A stretch of DNA of 64,000 nt from Mongoliibacter ruber (GTDB taxonomy: Bacteria; Bacteroidota; Bacteroidia; Cytophagales; Cyclobacteriaceae). Positions within the stretch are counted from its first letter, which is position 1, and each line of letters starts with the position of its first letter. The stretch covers positions 1 to 64,000 of the forward strand of contig NZ_PVTR01000005.1 in the NCBI RefSeq assembly GCF_003003005.1. Direction: 5' to 3'. Under the pieces are notes generated by a model. That model was not told the DNA's origin. It searched no databases and saw only the letters and a program-made list of their open reading frames with translations. Position numbers and translations under genes: made by a program. This document shows positions 17,961-27,402 of this stretch, piece by piece.

Positions 17961-20900
17961 TTACCATCCTCAATATTGGATATACTACCTTTCCCCTTTC
18001 TTGTTTTGCACATTGGCATTTCCCCTTGTTGCTCAACAAAGTCATTCCTTTTATAAATTTCCAATCACCCAAGAAGGTGTTTATCAACTTACCAAAGAGG
18101 ACCTTTCCTCTATAGGTTTTGGTGATTTGGATGAAATATCCATCTATGGCCAACATGGAATGCTTCCTCAAAAATTAGATAGTGGCATTTTTTCCCTTCA
18201 TGAAATCCCTATATACATGGAAGGTAATAGTGCATACTTTTATACCTCAGGACCACACATTACAGAATTTAATGAAGATACATTTGAGTATACCCACCAC
18301 CATTACACGGACACCCTTTATTATTTGATTGGGCCGAAAAAAGAGGGCTTGCGTATCGTTGAAAGCCATACGCAAGAAGAAGGCAAGGTGAGTGTCTCCT
18401 TATTTAGGGTTTTTGTAAAAAAATGGGAAAGCAACAATGTCATCAATTCTGGTAGACAATGGTATTCTAACCCAATCAGTAATGGTGGAAAAATAGACAT
18501 GCAAGTGGATATTCCTCCAGGTAATACTGGCAATGGCCAGTTCCTAGCCAAAGTAATGGCACAGTCACTTTCACCTTCTACCTTCAACTTTTCCACTTCT
18601 AATCAATCCTTGGGTACTGTCGACTTGAACTCCATTCCAAACAGCACTTATGGTATCAAAGGCAGGGAACAAGATTTTATTTCTTCAATAGCCAATCCTG
18701 GAGGCAGGGTGGACATCAGTGCTACATTCTCTTCCGGAGATGCCAATGGAGTGGGTTTTCTAGATTACAGCCTTTTGGCTATCCCATATCCAGCTTCAGC
18801 ACTTCCTGATGGTATTTACATCAACACGCAAGAAAAGTCACTCTTCCAGGCAATCGCTGGAAAATCCAACTGGAAAATTGAAAAAAGCGGTGCTGCAGGG
18901 CTTATCTCCAATCAATCATACATCCAAAAAGGAGACAAAGTCATTGTTTTTGACAAATCCAGTGCGCCTAGAGCAGCAAACTTCCAAGCAGCAAATCTTA
19001 AAGCCAGAACTGAAACCAACAACAGTTCATTAATTATAATCACCGCTTCACAACTTCAAAATCAAGCAAACCGACTGGAGTCTCATAAACAGAATTCAGG
19101 AATAAGCACAAATGTATTTACCCCTGAGGAGATTTATGATGCATTTGGATATGGCAACAGGGATGTGACAGCGATCAGGGATTTTCTGGCCTACCATTTC
19201 CAAAAATCAGGAGGATTAAAAAATGTGCTTTTTCTGGGAAAAGGGACTTTTGACTACAAATCAAAATTGGGAGGCAGACCCAATCTCGTACCCACTTACA
19301 CCAGTAGAAATAGCCTGAATCCCTTGACAACCTATAGTTCGGATGATTTTTTTGGTTTTTTAGAATTGGGAAAAGGCGCTTGGGAAGAGAATTCAGAAGG
19401 CGATGAGCTATTGGATATAGGTGTAGGAAGGATTCCTGCGATTACTACTTTGGAGGCACAGACAGCTGTAGACAAAATCATAGCCTACGAAACACCCGGC
19501 AATCATCCTGGGACTTGGAAAAGAAACCTTGCATTTTTCGCAGACGATGGTGACAATAATATTCATTTGAACGATTCAGAATCACATGCCGCTCATATTT
19601 CAAACAACTATCCTGAGTTTGAGATCCGAAAACTGTATCTAGACAGATACGAACAAGTAATTAGCGGGGGTATTCAGACATCACCCGAGGCAAGACAGGC
19701 TTTGAAAGAAAATCTTGAGGAAGGTTTGCTTATTCTGAACTATGTTGGCCATGGCAATGAAACTACTTTGACAGCAGAGCGGGTTTTTACAGTGAGTGAC
19801 CTTGCTGATTTTCCTGACAATCCTTATCTCCCACTATTTGTCACCGCTACCTGTGAATTTGGCAGACAAGACAGTCCGTTTATCCGCTCAGGTGCCGAGG
19901 AATTGCTTTTTGCGCAGAGAAAAGGTGCTATAGGACTTCTGACCACAGGTAGACCTGTATTCAGTAGTGTCAATTTCAGGTTGAACAGGGCCTTCGTAGA
20001 GCAAGTATTTGTAAGGGAAAATGGCGAGATAAGGGATTTGGGGCGCATTTTTATGCATACTAAAAACAATAGTCTTAACGGTCCATTTAACCGGAATTTT
20101 TCACTGATTGGAGACCCATCACTTCGGTTGGCTGTGCCGGATTTAGAGACATCAATAGATAAGATTCACACCATCGAATCCAAAATAGATGTGGACACAC
20201 TCCGCGCTCAAATGTCTGTACAGATCAAAGGGGAAATCAAAGACCCCATTTCGGGTTCGACTTTGAGTAGTATGAATGGAGAATTTGACATCAGTGTCTA
20301 TGACAAGGCATTGACATTAAAGACCCTTGGTGATGAAAGCAGTCCAGTTGAATTCAAAGAACAAACAGCTTTGGTTTTTCAGGGAAAGGGAGAGGTGAAA
20401 AACGGCGAATTCCTATCGGAGATATTTATTCCAACACAGATAGATTACTCACTGGGCATGGGCACCATACGGATGTTTAGCACCTTACAGGATGGCAAAG
20501 AAGAAGCCATCGGAGCTTTAAATGTTCCAATCGGCGGCAGTTTGGACAGCCTTTCAACTGACACAGAGGGACCCAAAATAAAAATATTCTTCGGTGAAAA
20601 TTTTAAAGAAAATCCCGGAATAATAGAGAGCAGTCAAATTCCTGTCAAATTCCGATTGTCTGACGAAAGCGGAATAAACATCTCTTCGGTAGGAATAGGT
20701 CAAGACATCACCTTGACAATAAATGATGAAAATACCACTTTTCTGAATCGAGATTACAAAGCATTAAATGGGAGTTTTAAGGAAGGAGAGATACTTACAG
20801 AATTAGAAAATTTGGTAGAAGGAGAAAATAAAATTTCCTTCAAGGTTTGGGATAATGTAGGAAACTCTTCTACATTGGAAACAATTCTTGAGGTTAGAGG

Positions 20901-21219
20901 TATTTCTACTGTTCAGATTCTGGAAAATGTAGCTTATCCCAACCCGGCCAATAGAAAGAGTTCATTTAGGGTTCGACATAACAGACCAGGAGAGAATCTA
21001 CAACTTAGCTTAGAGGTTTATTCAGTATTAGGAAGTGAAATATATTCTATCCAAAAACGTTATGTGGAAGCTAGTCCCGTTTTGGATGATTTGGAGTGGA
21101 TATTTTTCCATGACAAAATCAATTATCCCATAAAAGGAACTTATATTTACAGGTTATCACTTGATTCTGAAAAAGACGGAACTTCAGATCGAAAAAGCGG
21201 CAAAATAATTATTCAATGA
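17953..21219 (+). CDS. porU: type IX secretion system sortase PorU
   Basis: 1088 residues of the gingipain-type C25 peptidase family. PorU removes the C-terminal sorting domain of secreted cargo and attaches cargo at the cell surface. A signal peptide (about 1-29, ending VAQQ) precedes the chain. The catalytic His600 is in LNYVGHGNE and Cys634 in VTATCEFG, within the caspase-like domain (about 360-720). Ig-like segments follow. The C-terminal 90 residues (from ENVAYPNPANR) resemble a type IX sorting domain, which PorU retains. porV follows directly with an ATGA overlap. Confidence 0.95.
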   Translation: MLNYHPQYWIYYLSPFLFCTLAFPLVAQQSHSFYKFPITQEGVYQLTKEDLSSIGFGDLDEISIYGQHGMLPQKLDSGIFSLHEIPIYMEGNSAYFYTSGPHITEFNEDTFEYTHHHYTDTLYYLIGPKKEGLRIVESHTQEEGKVSVSLFRVFVKKWESNNVINSGRQWYSNPISNGGKIDMQVDIPPGNTGNGQFLAKVMAQSLSPSTFNFSTSNQSLGTVDLNSIPNSTYGIKGREQDFISSIANPGGRVDISATFSSGDANGVGFLDYSLLAIPYPASALPDGIYINTQEKSLFQAIAGKSNWKIEKSGAAGLISNQSYIQKGDKVIVFDKSSAPRAANFQAANLKARTETNNSSLIIITASQLQNQANRLESHKQNSGISTNVFTPEEIYDAFGYGNRDVTAIRDFLAYHFQKSGGLKNVLFLGKGTFDYKSKLGGRPNLVPTYTSRNSLNPLTTYSSDDFFGFLELGKGAWEENSEGDELLDIGVGRIPAITTLEAQTAVDKIIAYETPGNHPGTWKRNLAFFADDGDNNIHLNDSESHAAHISNNYPEFEIRKLYLDRYEQVISGGIQTSPEARQALKENLEEGLLILNYVGHGNETTLTAERVFTVSDLADFPDNPYLPLFVTATCEFGRQDSPFIRSGAEELLFAQRKGAIGLLTTGRPVFSSVNFRLNRAFVEQVFVRENGEIRDLGRIFMHTKNNSLNGPFNRNFSLIGDPSLRLAVPDLETSIDKIHTIESKIDVDTLRAQMSVQIKGEIKDPISGSTLSSMNGEFDISVYDKALTLKTLGDESSPVEFKEQTALVFQGKGEVKNGEFLSEIFIPTQIDYSLGMGTIRMFSTLQDGKEEAIGALNVPIGGSLDSLSTDTEGPKIKIFFGENFKENPGIIESSQIPVKFRLSDESGINISSVGIGQDITLTINDENTTFLNRDYKALNGSFKEGEILTELENLVEGENKISFKVWDNVGNSSTLETILEVRGISTVQILENVAYPNPANRKSSFRVRHNRPGENLQLSLEVYSVLGSEIYSIQKRYVEASPVLDDLEWIFFHDKINYPIKGTYIYRLSLDSEKDGTSDRKSGKIIIQ

Positions 21220-22433
21220 AAATATCGACTTCAGCAGTCCTCACACCGGTTATTTTTTCTTGGATTTTCTTAATCTCCTTGAGTGCTGCGGCTCAAAATT
21301 CACCCATCATTTCAGGTCAGGATCCCGATAGAAGGGTCATCACGACTGCAGTTCCTTTCCTGAATTTTGCACCTGATAGCCGAAGCTCGGCCATGGGTGA
21401 TGTAGGTGTGGCTACCAGCCCCGATGCATTTTCGGCACATTGGAATGCAGGCAAACTCTCCTTTATTGAAAACGATATGGGATTTTCTCTTTCCTATTCC
21501 CCTTGGTTGGGTAGACTTGTCAATGATATGTTTATCTCTTACCTGACAGGTTATAAGAAAATAGATGAGGTCTCCGCTTGGGGGTTTGATATCCGGTATT
21601 TCAACATGGGAGATATTGAATTAACAGACGGACTTGGCAATCCCTTAGGAGAATTTACGCCAAGAGATCTTGCTATAGGAGGAACATATTCGAGAAAACT
21701 TTCAGAAAACTTAGGTTTGGGTATCTCCGCGAGATTTATACACTCCAATCTTTCAGGCAATATTTCTTCGGCCGGAGGTGCTGAAAGCAGACCTGGAATA
21801 AGTGTTGGTACAGATGTCGGACTATATTATACCAAAGAGGTATTTCCAGGCAACAAAACCGGTACATTCTCTTGGGGTGCGACTATCTCCAACATTGGCC
21901 CCAAACTTACCTACAATAGCGCCGAGGATCTTGATTTTATCCCTACAAACTTAAGGATCGGTACTGCATATAAGGTTAATTTCAACGAATTCAATTCTAT
22001 TACTTTTGCCTTTGACATTAATAAACTTATGGTTCCTACTCCTCCAATCTATAGGACAGAGAATGGCGTCATTGTAACAGATCCAAATGGAAATCCAATA
22101 ATTGAGCCGCCGGGAAGAGACCCAAACAGGCCTTTGCTTTCAGGTATTTTCGGGTCATTTGTAGATGCTCCAGGTGGATTCAGAGAGGAAATGCAGGAAT
22201 TGATGCTTTCTACTGGAGTTGAGTACAATTACAGCAATGTCTTCGCTTTGCGTTCAGGTTATTTCTATGAAAACCCAAACAAAGGTGGTAGAAGATACTT
22301 CACCATGGGGGTAGGATTCCTATACAAAGAAACTTTGGCCTTTGATTTCTCCTATTTGGTACCACAGACGCAAAACCACCCATTGGCTGAGACTTTGAGA
22401 ATTTCACTTACTTACAATATCCCAACTAGATGA
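21216..22433 (+). CDS. porV: type IX secretion outer-membrane protein PorV
   Basis: 405 residues with a signal peptide (1-27, ending AAAQ). A conserved N-terminal segment (VPFLNFAPDSRSSAMGDVGV, then NAGKLSF) identifies PorV (LptO), the barrel that carries cargo from the translocon to PorU. The remainder is beta-strand-rich and ends LTYNIPTR. The position directly after porU with a 4-base overlap supports the call. The last codon overlaps the start of the M16-like gene (ATGA). Confidence 0.94.
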   Translation: MKISTSAVLTPVIFSWIFLISLSAAAQNSPIISGQDPDRRVITTAVPFLNFAPDSRSSAMGDVGVATSPDAFSAHWNAGKLSFIENDMGFSLSYSPWLGRLVNDMFISYLTGYKKIDEVSAWGFDIRYFNMGDIELTDGLGNPLGEFTPRDLAIGGTYSRKLSENLGLGISARFIHSNLSGNISSAGGAESRPGISVGTDVGLYYTKEVFPGNKTGTFSWGATISNIGPKLTYNSAEDLDFIPTNLRIGTAYKVNFNEFNSITFAFDINKLMVPTPPIYRTENGVIVTDPNGNPIIEPPGRDPNRPLLSGIFGSFVDAPGGFREEMQELMLSTGVEYNYSNVFALRSGYFYENPNKGGRRYFTMGVGFLYKETLAFDFSYLVPQTQNHPLAETLRISLTYNIPTR

Positions 22434-23701
22434 TTTTAGACAGGACTGTCGCACCGGAATTTCAGATACCAGAACAGGTCAATTTCCCATCACCCATCAA
22501 AAAGACTCTTCAAAACGGAGTCTCTTTGTATTTTATGGCTACACCTGAAATAGGAGCGGTAAAATTAGAAATCAATGCCGATTCCAATAGGGTGACCGGA
22601 ATAGTTGAAAAAAAACTGGTATCATATTTCACCCTCCATCTCCTCATGGAAGGCACTAAAAGTAAAAGCAGTGCTGACCTTGATACTTTCTTCGATACTT
22701 ATGCGTCAGAAGTAGAGGTCATCAGTAATTTTGAGCACAATGGCCTAGGTTTGCTGACCACCAAAAAACATTTTAACACTGTCCTCCCTGTATTTAGGGA
22801 ATTGATGACAGAAGCCATTTTCCCGGAAAAAGAGCTTGCCAAACGAAAATCACAAAAAGCCCTCAGCATTAGCATACAAAGGGAACAGAATGGCAACAGG
22901 GCAAGCCATCTTTTCAGACAGGAACTATTTGGAGAGGAGCACCCTTTTGGGCAGATTTCAGATGAACAAGATGTAGAAGCCATCAGCAGAGAAGATCTGG
23001 TCTCATTCTACAGCGAGAAGCTTTGGGTCAACCCTGAAGTGTTTCTTGCTGGCAACTTAAGTGAAGAAGAAGTAGAAAAAGTTTGCGAAATCTTAGGTGA
23101 TCTTCCGACTATATCATTTGAAAGTAAAAATCCTGACTTTGTCAACCTGCCCAAACCAAGACTTGAAGAAAGAAAGGAAAGCGCATTACAGTCAAGTCTA
23201 AGAGTTGGCTGTCATTTGATCCCAAAAAACCATCCTGATTATTTTGGACTTTGGGTCTTCAATGTGTTTTTGGGAGGATACTTTGGAAGCAGACTGATCA
23301 AAAATATACGAGAAGACAAAGGCCATACCTATGGCATCTACAGTAGTATTGGGAGTTTGAAGAATGCAGATTACTGGGTAGTCATGGCTGATGTGATCAA
23401 AGAACACACCGAAACTGTCATCGACGAAATTTACCATGAAGTAAAAAGGTTACAAGAAGAACCTATTCCAATTGAGGAAATAGAAATTGTCAGGAATTAC
23501 CTGATTGGAAACTTACTGTCAAATTTCAGCTCTTCATTTGATTTGATAAGTAGATTTAAGTCAATTCATCAGGCAGGTTTGGACTTTGGTTTTTACGAAA
23601 AGCAGCTCGAATACATCAAAACCTTCAAACCTGAAGATATTCAAGCCATTGGTAAAAAGTATTTATTGAAGGAAAATATGGTAGAAGTGATAGTAGGATA
23701 A
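22430..23701 (+). CDS. M16-family peptidase homologue lacking the zinc motif
   Basis: 423 residues of the pitrilysin (M16) family with both homologous halves. The zinc motif HxxEH should sit at residues 66-70, where the chain reads YFTLH, followed by the conserved LLMEGT. The first His and the catalytic Glu are thus replaced and only His70 remains. The second half carries FLGGYFGSRLIKNIREDKG and HTYGIYSS, the usual R/Y region of M16 C-terminal domains. No signal peptide is evident. It is probably a non-catalytic partner of an active M16 subunit, coupled to porV by an ATGA overlap. Confidence 0.88.
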   Translation: MILDRTVAPEFQIPEQVNFPSPIKKTLQNGVSLYFMATPEIGAVKLEINADSNRVTGIVEKKLVSYFTLHLLMEGTKSKSSADLDTFFDTYASEVEVISNFEHNGLGLLTTKKHFNTVLPVFRELMTEAIFPEKELAKRKSQKALSISIQREQNGNRASHLFRQELFGEEHPFGQISDEQDVEAISREDLVSFYSEKLWVNPEVFLAGNLSEEEVEKVCEILGDLPTISFESKNPDFVNLPKPRLEERKESALQSSLRVGCHLIPKNHPDYFGLWVFNVFLGGYFGSRLIKNIREDKGHTYGIYSSIGSLKNADYWVVMADVIKEHTETVIDEIYHEVKRLQEEPIPIEEIEIVRNYLIGNLLSNFSSSFDLISRFKSIHQAGLDFGFYEKQLEYIKTFKPEDIQAIGKKYLLKENMVEVIVG

Positions 23702-23712
23702 AATTGTACTTG

Positions 23713-24663
23713 CTACCCCTTATTTATCAATCCTGAAATATCCCAACGGCCTTTTGTCCAGCCCTTATAAAATTTGAACAAGAGGCCTTTCCCCGCCAAT
23801 TCACCCGATAGTTGTAGAAAACCTTCAGCCACTTCAAAATTGGCTGAAGCCAAGGCTTGCCTCCACTCATAGAATACACGGACAAGTAATGCTTCGTCCT
23901 CACTTTTTCTCCGATTCATTCTGGCAATTTTTTGACAAACCCTAAGCGTAGAAGGCAGCATCCTTGAAGTCTTCGCTTGATACTGTTCATTCGAAAATGA
24001 AGTCGGATGCTCATGTTTTTCCACCCCAATGTGATCAGAAAACACAATAGGAAATTCCCTCGCCATGCGGACAATAATATCAAAGTCCTCATATTCTAAG
24101 TTCTCATCATACTTACCCAAAAGCTGAAAACTTTGCGAACGCATCATCATGGTAGACGAGAGTATATGATGTGTGGCCACTACTTTTTCATAAATCCAGC
24201 CTTCATCCACCTTCACTTTCAATGTACCTTGAGCCGTCCTCGGGAAGAAATTACGCCTCCTTTTTTGGCTGATTATAATGGCGTCACTAAATGCTGCGGA
24301 AGCAAGTGGATTTTCCTCTAGCTTATCAACACTAAGCGCAATATGTTCGGGCAAAAGAATGTCATCTGTTGATAGATCTACAAAATACTTTCCACTGACC
24401 AAGTCAAAACCTTCATTGAAACTTTTACAATAGTTTATGGCTTGTTCTCTAAAAATCACCTTAATTGGAAATCTTCCCTGATTTTTTTCTTGCCATTCTT
24501 TCAACAATACCTGCGAATTGTCCATACTCCCGTTATCAATCAAAATGACTTCCAACTGATCATAGGTTTGCTTCAAGATTGATTCCAAAGAAGCTGGGAT
24601 AAATACTTCATGGTTGAAAGAAGTACAAATTATAGAAACCAGGGGCTTTTCTTTCTTTTTCAA
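23713..24663 (-). CDS. family 2 glycosyltransferase
   Basis: 316 residues. The N-terminal GT-A domain begins VSIICTSFNHEVFIPASLES and has the nucleotide-sugar-binding acid LIDNGS and a DxD-like DLSTDD motif. The C-terminal part is helical and has no membrane segment. The start is TTG 24663, sharing TTGA with the preceding gene's stop. It is the last gene of a three-gene run with a GNAT-like protein and a FdtA-like cupin, suggesting decoration of a surface glycan. The sugar donor and acceptor are unknown. Confidence 0.88.
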   Translation of the reverse strand: MKKKEKPLVSIICTSFNHEVFIPASLESILKQTYDQLEVILIDNGSMDNSQVLLKEWQEKNQGRFPIKVIFREQAINYCKSFNEGFDLVSGKYFVDLSTDDILLPEHIALSVDKLEENPLASAAFSDAIIISQKRRRNFFPRTAQGTLKVKVDEGWIYEKVVATHHILSSTMMMRSQSFQLLGKYDENLEYEDFDIIVRMAREFPIVFSDHIGVEKHEHPTSFSNEQYQAKTSRMLPSTLRVCQKIARMNRRKSEDEALLVRVFYEWRQALASANFEVAEGFLQLSGELAGKGLLFKFYKGWTKGRWDISGLINKG

Positions 24664-25586
24664 AGCATCAACCTCCAGACCATTTTATTATGCGAACAGT
24701 TAGCAAACTTTGACTTGAAAAACATCAAAGAGTGGTTGGGTTCACCTTCCACTTCTGAAGAACTCAAATCAAGAAATGAAGCTTTTTGTTCTACTGCCAA
24801 TTTCAGTAAATGAACCATGATCAATTCCCCGACGATTTTAACCTTTGCCTTGGGGTCAATTGCAGATAGAAAGTAATACACACTATTGGATGTCAGCTTG
24901 ACTGCCAAAGCATGTCCTACAGGCACAGCTTCCTGCATTACAGAAAGCACAAAATAACGCTCAGGATAAGTCGAAACCTGGGCTATAAGTTGGTTTTCAT
25001 CAAATGAAACGCTATAACCTCTTGACTGATTCCAAGACTTGATTTGATTCAAAAAGTTAAAACTCTGGATATTTCCTACGCTTACTTTCAGGTTGTTGTC
25101 TTTGACTTTTTTACTGTATTTCGATAGCAAGGTTTTTAACTCAGTCTTTAACCTTTTTTTCCCTTCTAAAAATTGGTGATTAAAGATATGTATCAGTTCA
25201 AAACCTTGCTTTTGCAAAAAATACTCGACCCAATCCGAATGGCTCATGTAATTACAAGGAGCTTGGGTGATTTTTATTTCTTTGGCTCCTTTTTCTTTCA
25301 GAAAAAACACCCATGAATTTAAAAAAGATGCAAAAACTTCGGAATTGACATCGTCGTAAACCCAGAAGCCTCCAAAAGGAGCATTGGGAAGAGAAACCGC
25401 ACTTCCATCAGGCAATAAAGCTACCTGTATTTCAAGTTTCAGCTGTCCTTTCTTTAGGATTTCGCATTGAAAATAGGTCGCTTCCGAAACAGATTTTATC
25501 CCTGACAAGAAATAATCTTTATCACCAACTTCCATTTCCCGAAAGGAGAAATCATAGCTGCTGTCAAATTGGGCTTCTGAATTCAT
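24660..25586 (-). CDS. GNAT-fold acyltransferase-like protein
   Basis: 308 residues from ATG 25586. The layout resembles the FemAB/GNAT superfamily: an N-terminal half with EFEV-type strands, and a C-terminal half with SVMQEAVPVGHALAVKLTSN followed by a helix and a final strand (ASFLDLSSSEVEG). A longer frame with an upstream start at 25640 would overlap the cupin gene heavily, so the internal ATG (23-base overlap) is preferred. It lies between a sugar isomerase-like gene and a glycosyltransferase, so transfer of an acyl or aminoacyl group to a sugar is plausible but unproven. Confidence 0.7.
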   Translation of the reverse strand: MNSEAQFDSSYDFSFREMEVGDKDYFLSGIKSVSEATYFQCEILKKGQLKLEIQVALLPDGSAVSLPNAPFGGFWVYDDVNSEVFASFLNSWVFFLKEKGAKEIKITQAPCNYMSHSDWVEYFLQKQGFELIHIFNHQFLEGKKRLKTELKTLLSKYSKKVKDNNLKVSVGNIQSFNFLNQIKSWNQSRGYSVSFDENQLIAQVSTYPERYFVLSVMQEAVPVGHALAVKLTSNSVYYFLSAIDPKAKVKIVGELIMVHLLKLAVEQKASFLDLSSSEVEGEPNHSLMFFKSKFANCSHNKMVWRLML

Positions 25587-25980
25587 GGAAAGTGGTTTTA
25601 TCTCTAATATAATCTTCTTCTGAGTATTCCCTGTCAGCAAATACCATCAGAATGCAATTTTCACTGAATTTTATTTCCTGCCAATGCATACAGGGCACAA
25701 TCAAACCTTGGCTTTCACGGTCTAATACAAATTCGGATTGCTTGCCTTCTACACTTTCAAGGGAAACTATAACTTTACCTTTCAGACATACTAAAACCTG
25801 ATTTTCCTTTCTATGGGCATGCACCCCTCGAATACTGCCCTCTGGGACGTTGGAAATCCAAAAAAATCTTTTTGAATAAAATGACTTTAAATCATCATTT
25901 TCAAAAAAGGTGATATCCCCATTTTCACTGGACTTATGCACCAGATTTACCAGATGAGGTTGAGATGACAATTGATTCAT
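25564..25980 (-). CDS. FdtA/WxcM-type cupin, sugar 3,4-ketoisomerase-like
   Basis: 138 residues of the small cupin family that includes FdtA, which isomerises dTDP-4-keto-6-deoxy sugars. The diagnostic segment is RGVHAHRKENQVLVCLKGK, with the catalytic His pair in HAH. FWISNVPEGS and the late HWQEIKF are also family-like. It is the first gene of a three-gene minus-strand run with a GNAT-like and a GT2 gene. The dTDP-sugar dehydratase and aminotransferase genes usually found nearby are absent, so the exact substrate is uncertain. Confidence 0.85.
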   Translation of the reverse strand: MNQLSSQPHLVNLVHKSSENGDITFFENDDLKSFYSKRFFWISNVPEGSIRGVHAHRKENQVLVCLKGKVIVSLESVEGKQSEFVLDRESQGLIVPCMHWQEIKFSENCILMVFADREYSEEDYIRDKTTFHEFRSPI

Positions 25981-26077
25981 ATGGCTAATTTAAGTTATTG
26001 CCATAAAAGCGCAGCCTTCGCTTGGGTTTTTATTAATTTCGGGATTATAAAAATCAATTACAAGACCAAAAGCCACC

Positions 26078-26683
26078 TTGAAAGACACTTATCTAACGAT
26101 AGCCACTATAGCAGAAGGATTTTACAAAGAGAAAGGCAGCAAGTTTTTAGCTTTTGCTTTTCCTGTCCAAAATGAAGACCAAGTCAAGGACTGCCTTGAA
26201 GAGCTCAGGAAAAAATACTACGATGCCCGGCATTATTGCTATGCTTATATGTTGGGAAGGGAAATGGATGTATTTCGAGCAAATGACGACGGAGAGCCTA
26301 ACCATTCTGCCGGCGATCCTATATTGGGACAAATCAGGTCAGCGAACCTAACAGATATTCTTGTGGTAGTAGTCCGGTATTTTGGCGGTACCAAACTAGG
26401 TGTGGGTGGACTTGTTACTGCCTACAAAACTGCAGCTTCCGAAGCCCTTCAGAGTGCAGAAATACTCGAGAAAATTGTCACCAAGCAGGTTCATGTAGAA
26501 TTTGAATATCCCGAAATGAATGAAATCATGCGGATCATCAAAGAACATGAATTGAACATTGCTCATCAGGAAATGGCTCTGAATTGCTCCATGAAGATTG
26601 AAGTCAGGGAGAATGATTTTGACTTAATCATGGAAAAACTTGAGTTATTGGCGGCGTTGGGTCAGGTCAAGCTTTTGGATTAA
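26078..26683 (+). CDS. YigZ/IMPACT-family protein
   Basis: 201 residues. The IMPACT-type N-terminal domain contains DARHYCYAYMLGR, NDDGEPNHSAGDPIL and VVVVRYFGGTKLGVGGL. A C-terminal ferredoxin-like DUF1949-type domain follows. In-frame upstream sequence closes at a stop near 26048 with no ATG, so TTG 26078 is taken as the start (MKDTYLTIATIAEG). Family members have been linked to translation control by analogy with eukaryotic IMPACT; the bacterial role is unsettled. It is a single-gene unit, convergent with the exonuclease gene. Confidence 0.92.
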   Translation: MKDTYLTIATIAEGFYKEKGSKFLAFAFPVQNEDQVKDCLEELRKKYYDARHYCYAYMLGREMDVFRANDDGEPNHSAGDPILGQIRSANLTDILVVVVRYFGGTKLGVGGLVTAYKTAASEALQSAEILEKIVTKQVHVEFEYPEMNEIMRIIKEHELNIAHQEMALNCSMKIEVRENDFDLIMEKLELLAALGQVKLLD

Positions 26684-26799
26684 AGCCTATTTAGTGTGGA
26701 AATAGGCATTAAGCATATAATTTGGGATCAATATCAAATATCCCATTTCCCACTCTATTTTAGGCTCGTTGAAAGCTTTCAGATATTTTAAAGTACATG

Positions 26800-27402
26800 C
26801 TATTTGTTAAACAACTCATCCAGATACCCTTGGTATTGCAGCTTTTTGTAAATCTCCAAACAGACCCAAGCATCGGTAGCGGCATATAGCATTTGCTTAT
26901 CGGTAAGCTCGGCAGCTTCCCAATTTGAAACCTGTTCTGACTTGGATATCCTGATATCCATTACCATAGCCGAAAGGTTCCGAACACCTACATTTAGGAA
27001 ACCCACTTTTTTTAATTCTTCATTAAGGTCAAAAAAGCTTTCTGGCTTAAAGCCTACTGATATTTTCTTCAGCCCTCTCAGGTCATCCAATACCGCAGCA
27101 CCAATTTTTACGATATTTGGATTTTCCAAAATGCGCTTGATACTGGCCGGTAGGCCTATTTGATGCAAGCGAAAAAGGTATGCCACCTCAGATGTTGACA
27201 ACTGCAAAAGAGAAACTTGGTATTGTACACCTTTTCTAAAAGAAGGTCTGGTCTCTGTATCAAAACCGATAAGTGTGTGACTTGAGAGTTCATATGCAGC
27301 TTCCTGTATCTGATCTTCCGTTTCTACCAAAATAATCTCCCCCTCAAATTGCCCTAAAGGGAGTTCGTTTACTTCTTCTTTGGTGATTTTTTTTGGAATC
27401 AT
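26800..27402 (-). CDS. 3'-5' exonuclease (RNase D-like, DEDDy)
   Basis: 200 residues forming a DEDD exonuclease domain. Exo I is GFDTETRPSF with D48 and E50. Exo II is in IGAAVLDDLRGL. Exo III is YAATDAWVCLEIY, the DEDDy form with its catalytic Tyr and Asp. The HRDC domain of full RNase D is absent, so this is the short ribonuclease D-like type that acts on structured RNA 3' ends or DNA. Its ATG shares ATGA with the upstream nhaC stop. Confidence 0.92.
   Translation of the reverse strand: MIPKKITKEEVNELPLGQFEGEIILVETEDQIQEAAYELSSHTLIGFDTETRPSFRKGVQYQVSLLQLSTSEVAYLFRLHQIGLPASIKRILENPNIVKIGAAVLDDLRGLKKISVGFKPESFFDLNEELKKVGFLNVGVRNLSAMVMDIRISKSEQVSNWEAAELTDKQMLYAATDAWVCLEIYKKLQYQGYLDELFNK

Noticed and set aside
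26685-26707. Hairpin GCCTATTT/AAATAGGC after the YigZ gene as a terminator
   Set aside because: The stem is short and not followed by a T tract.
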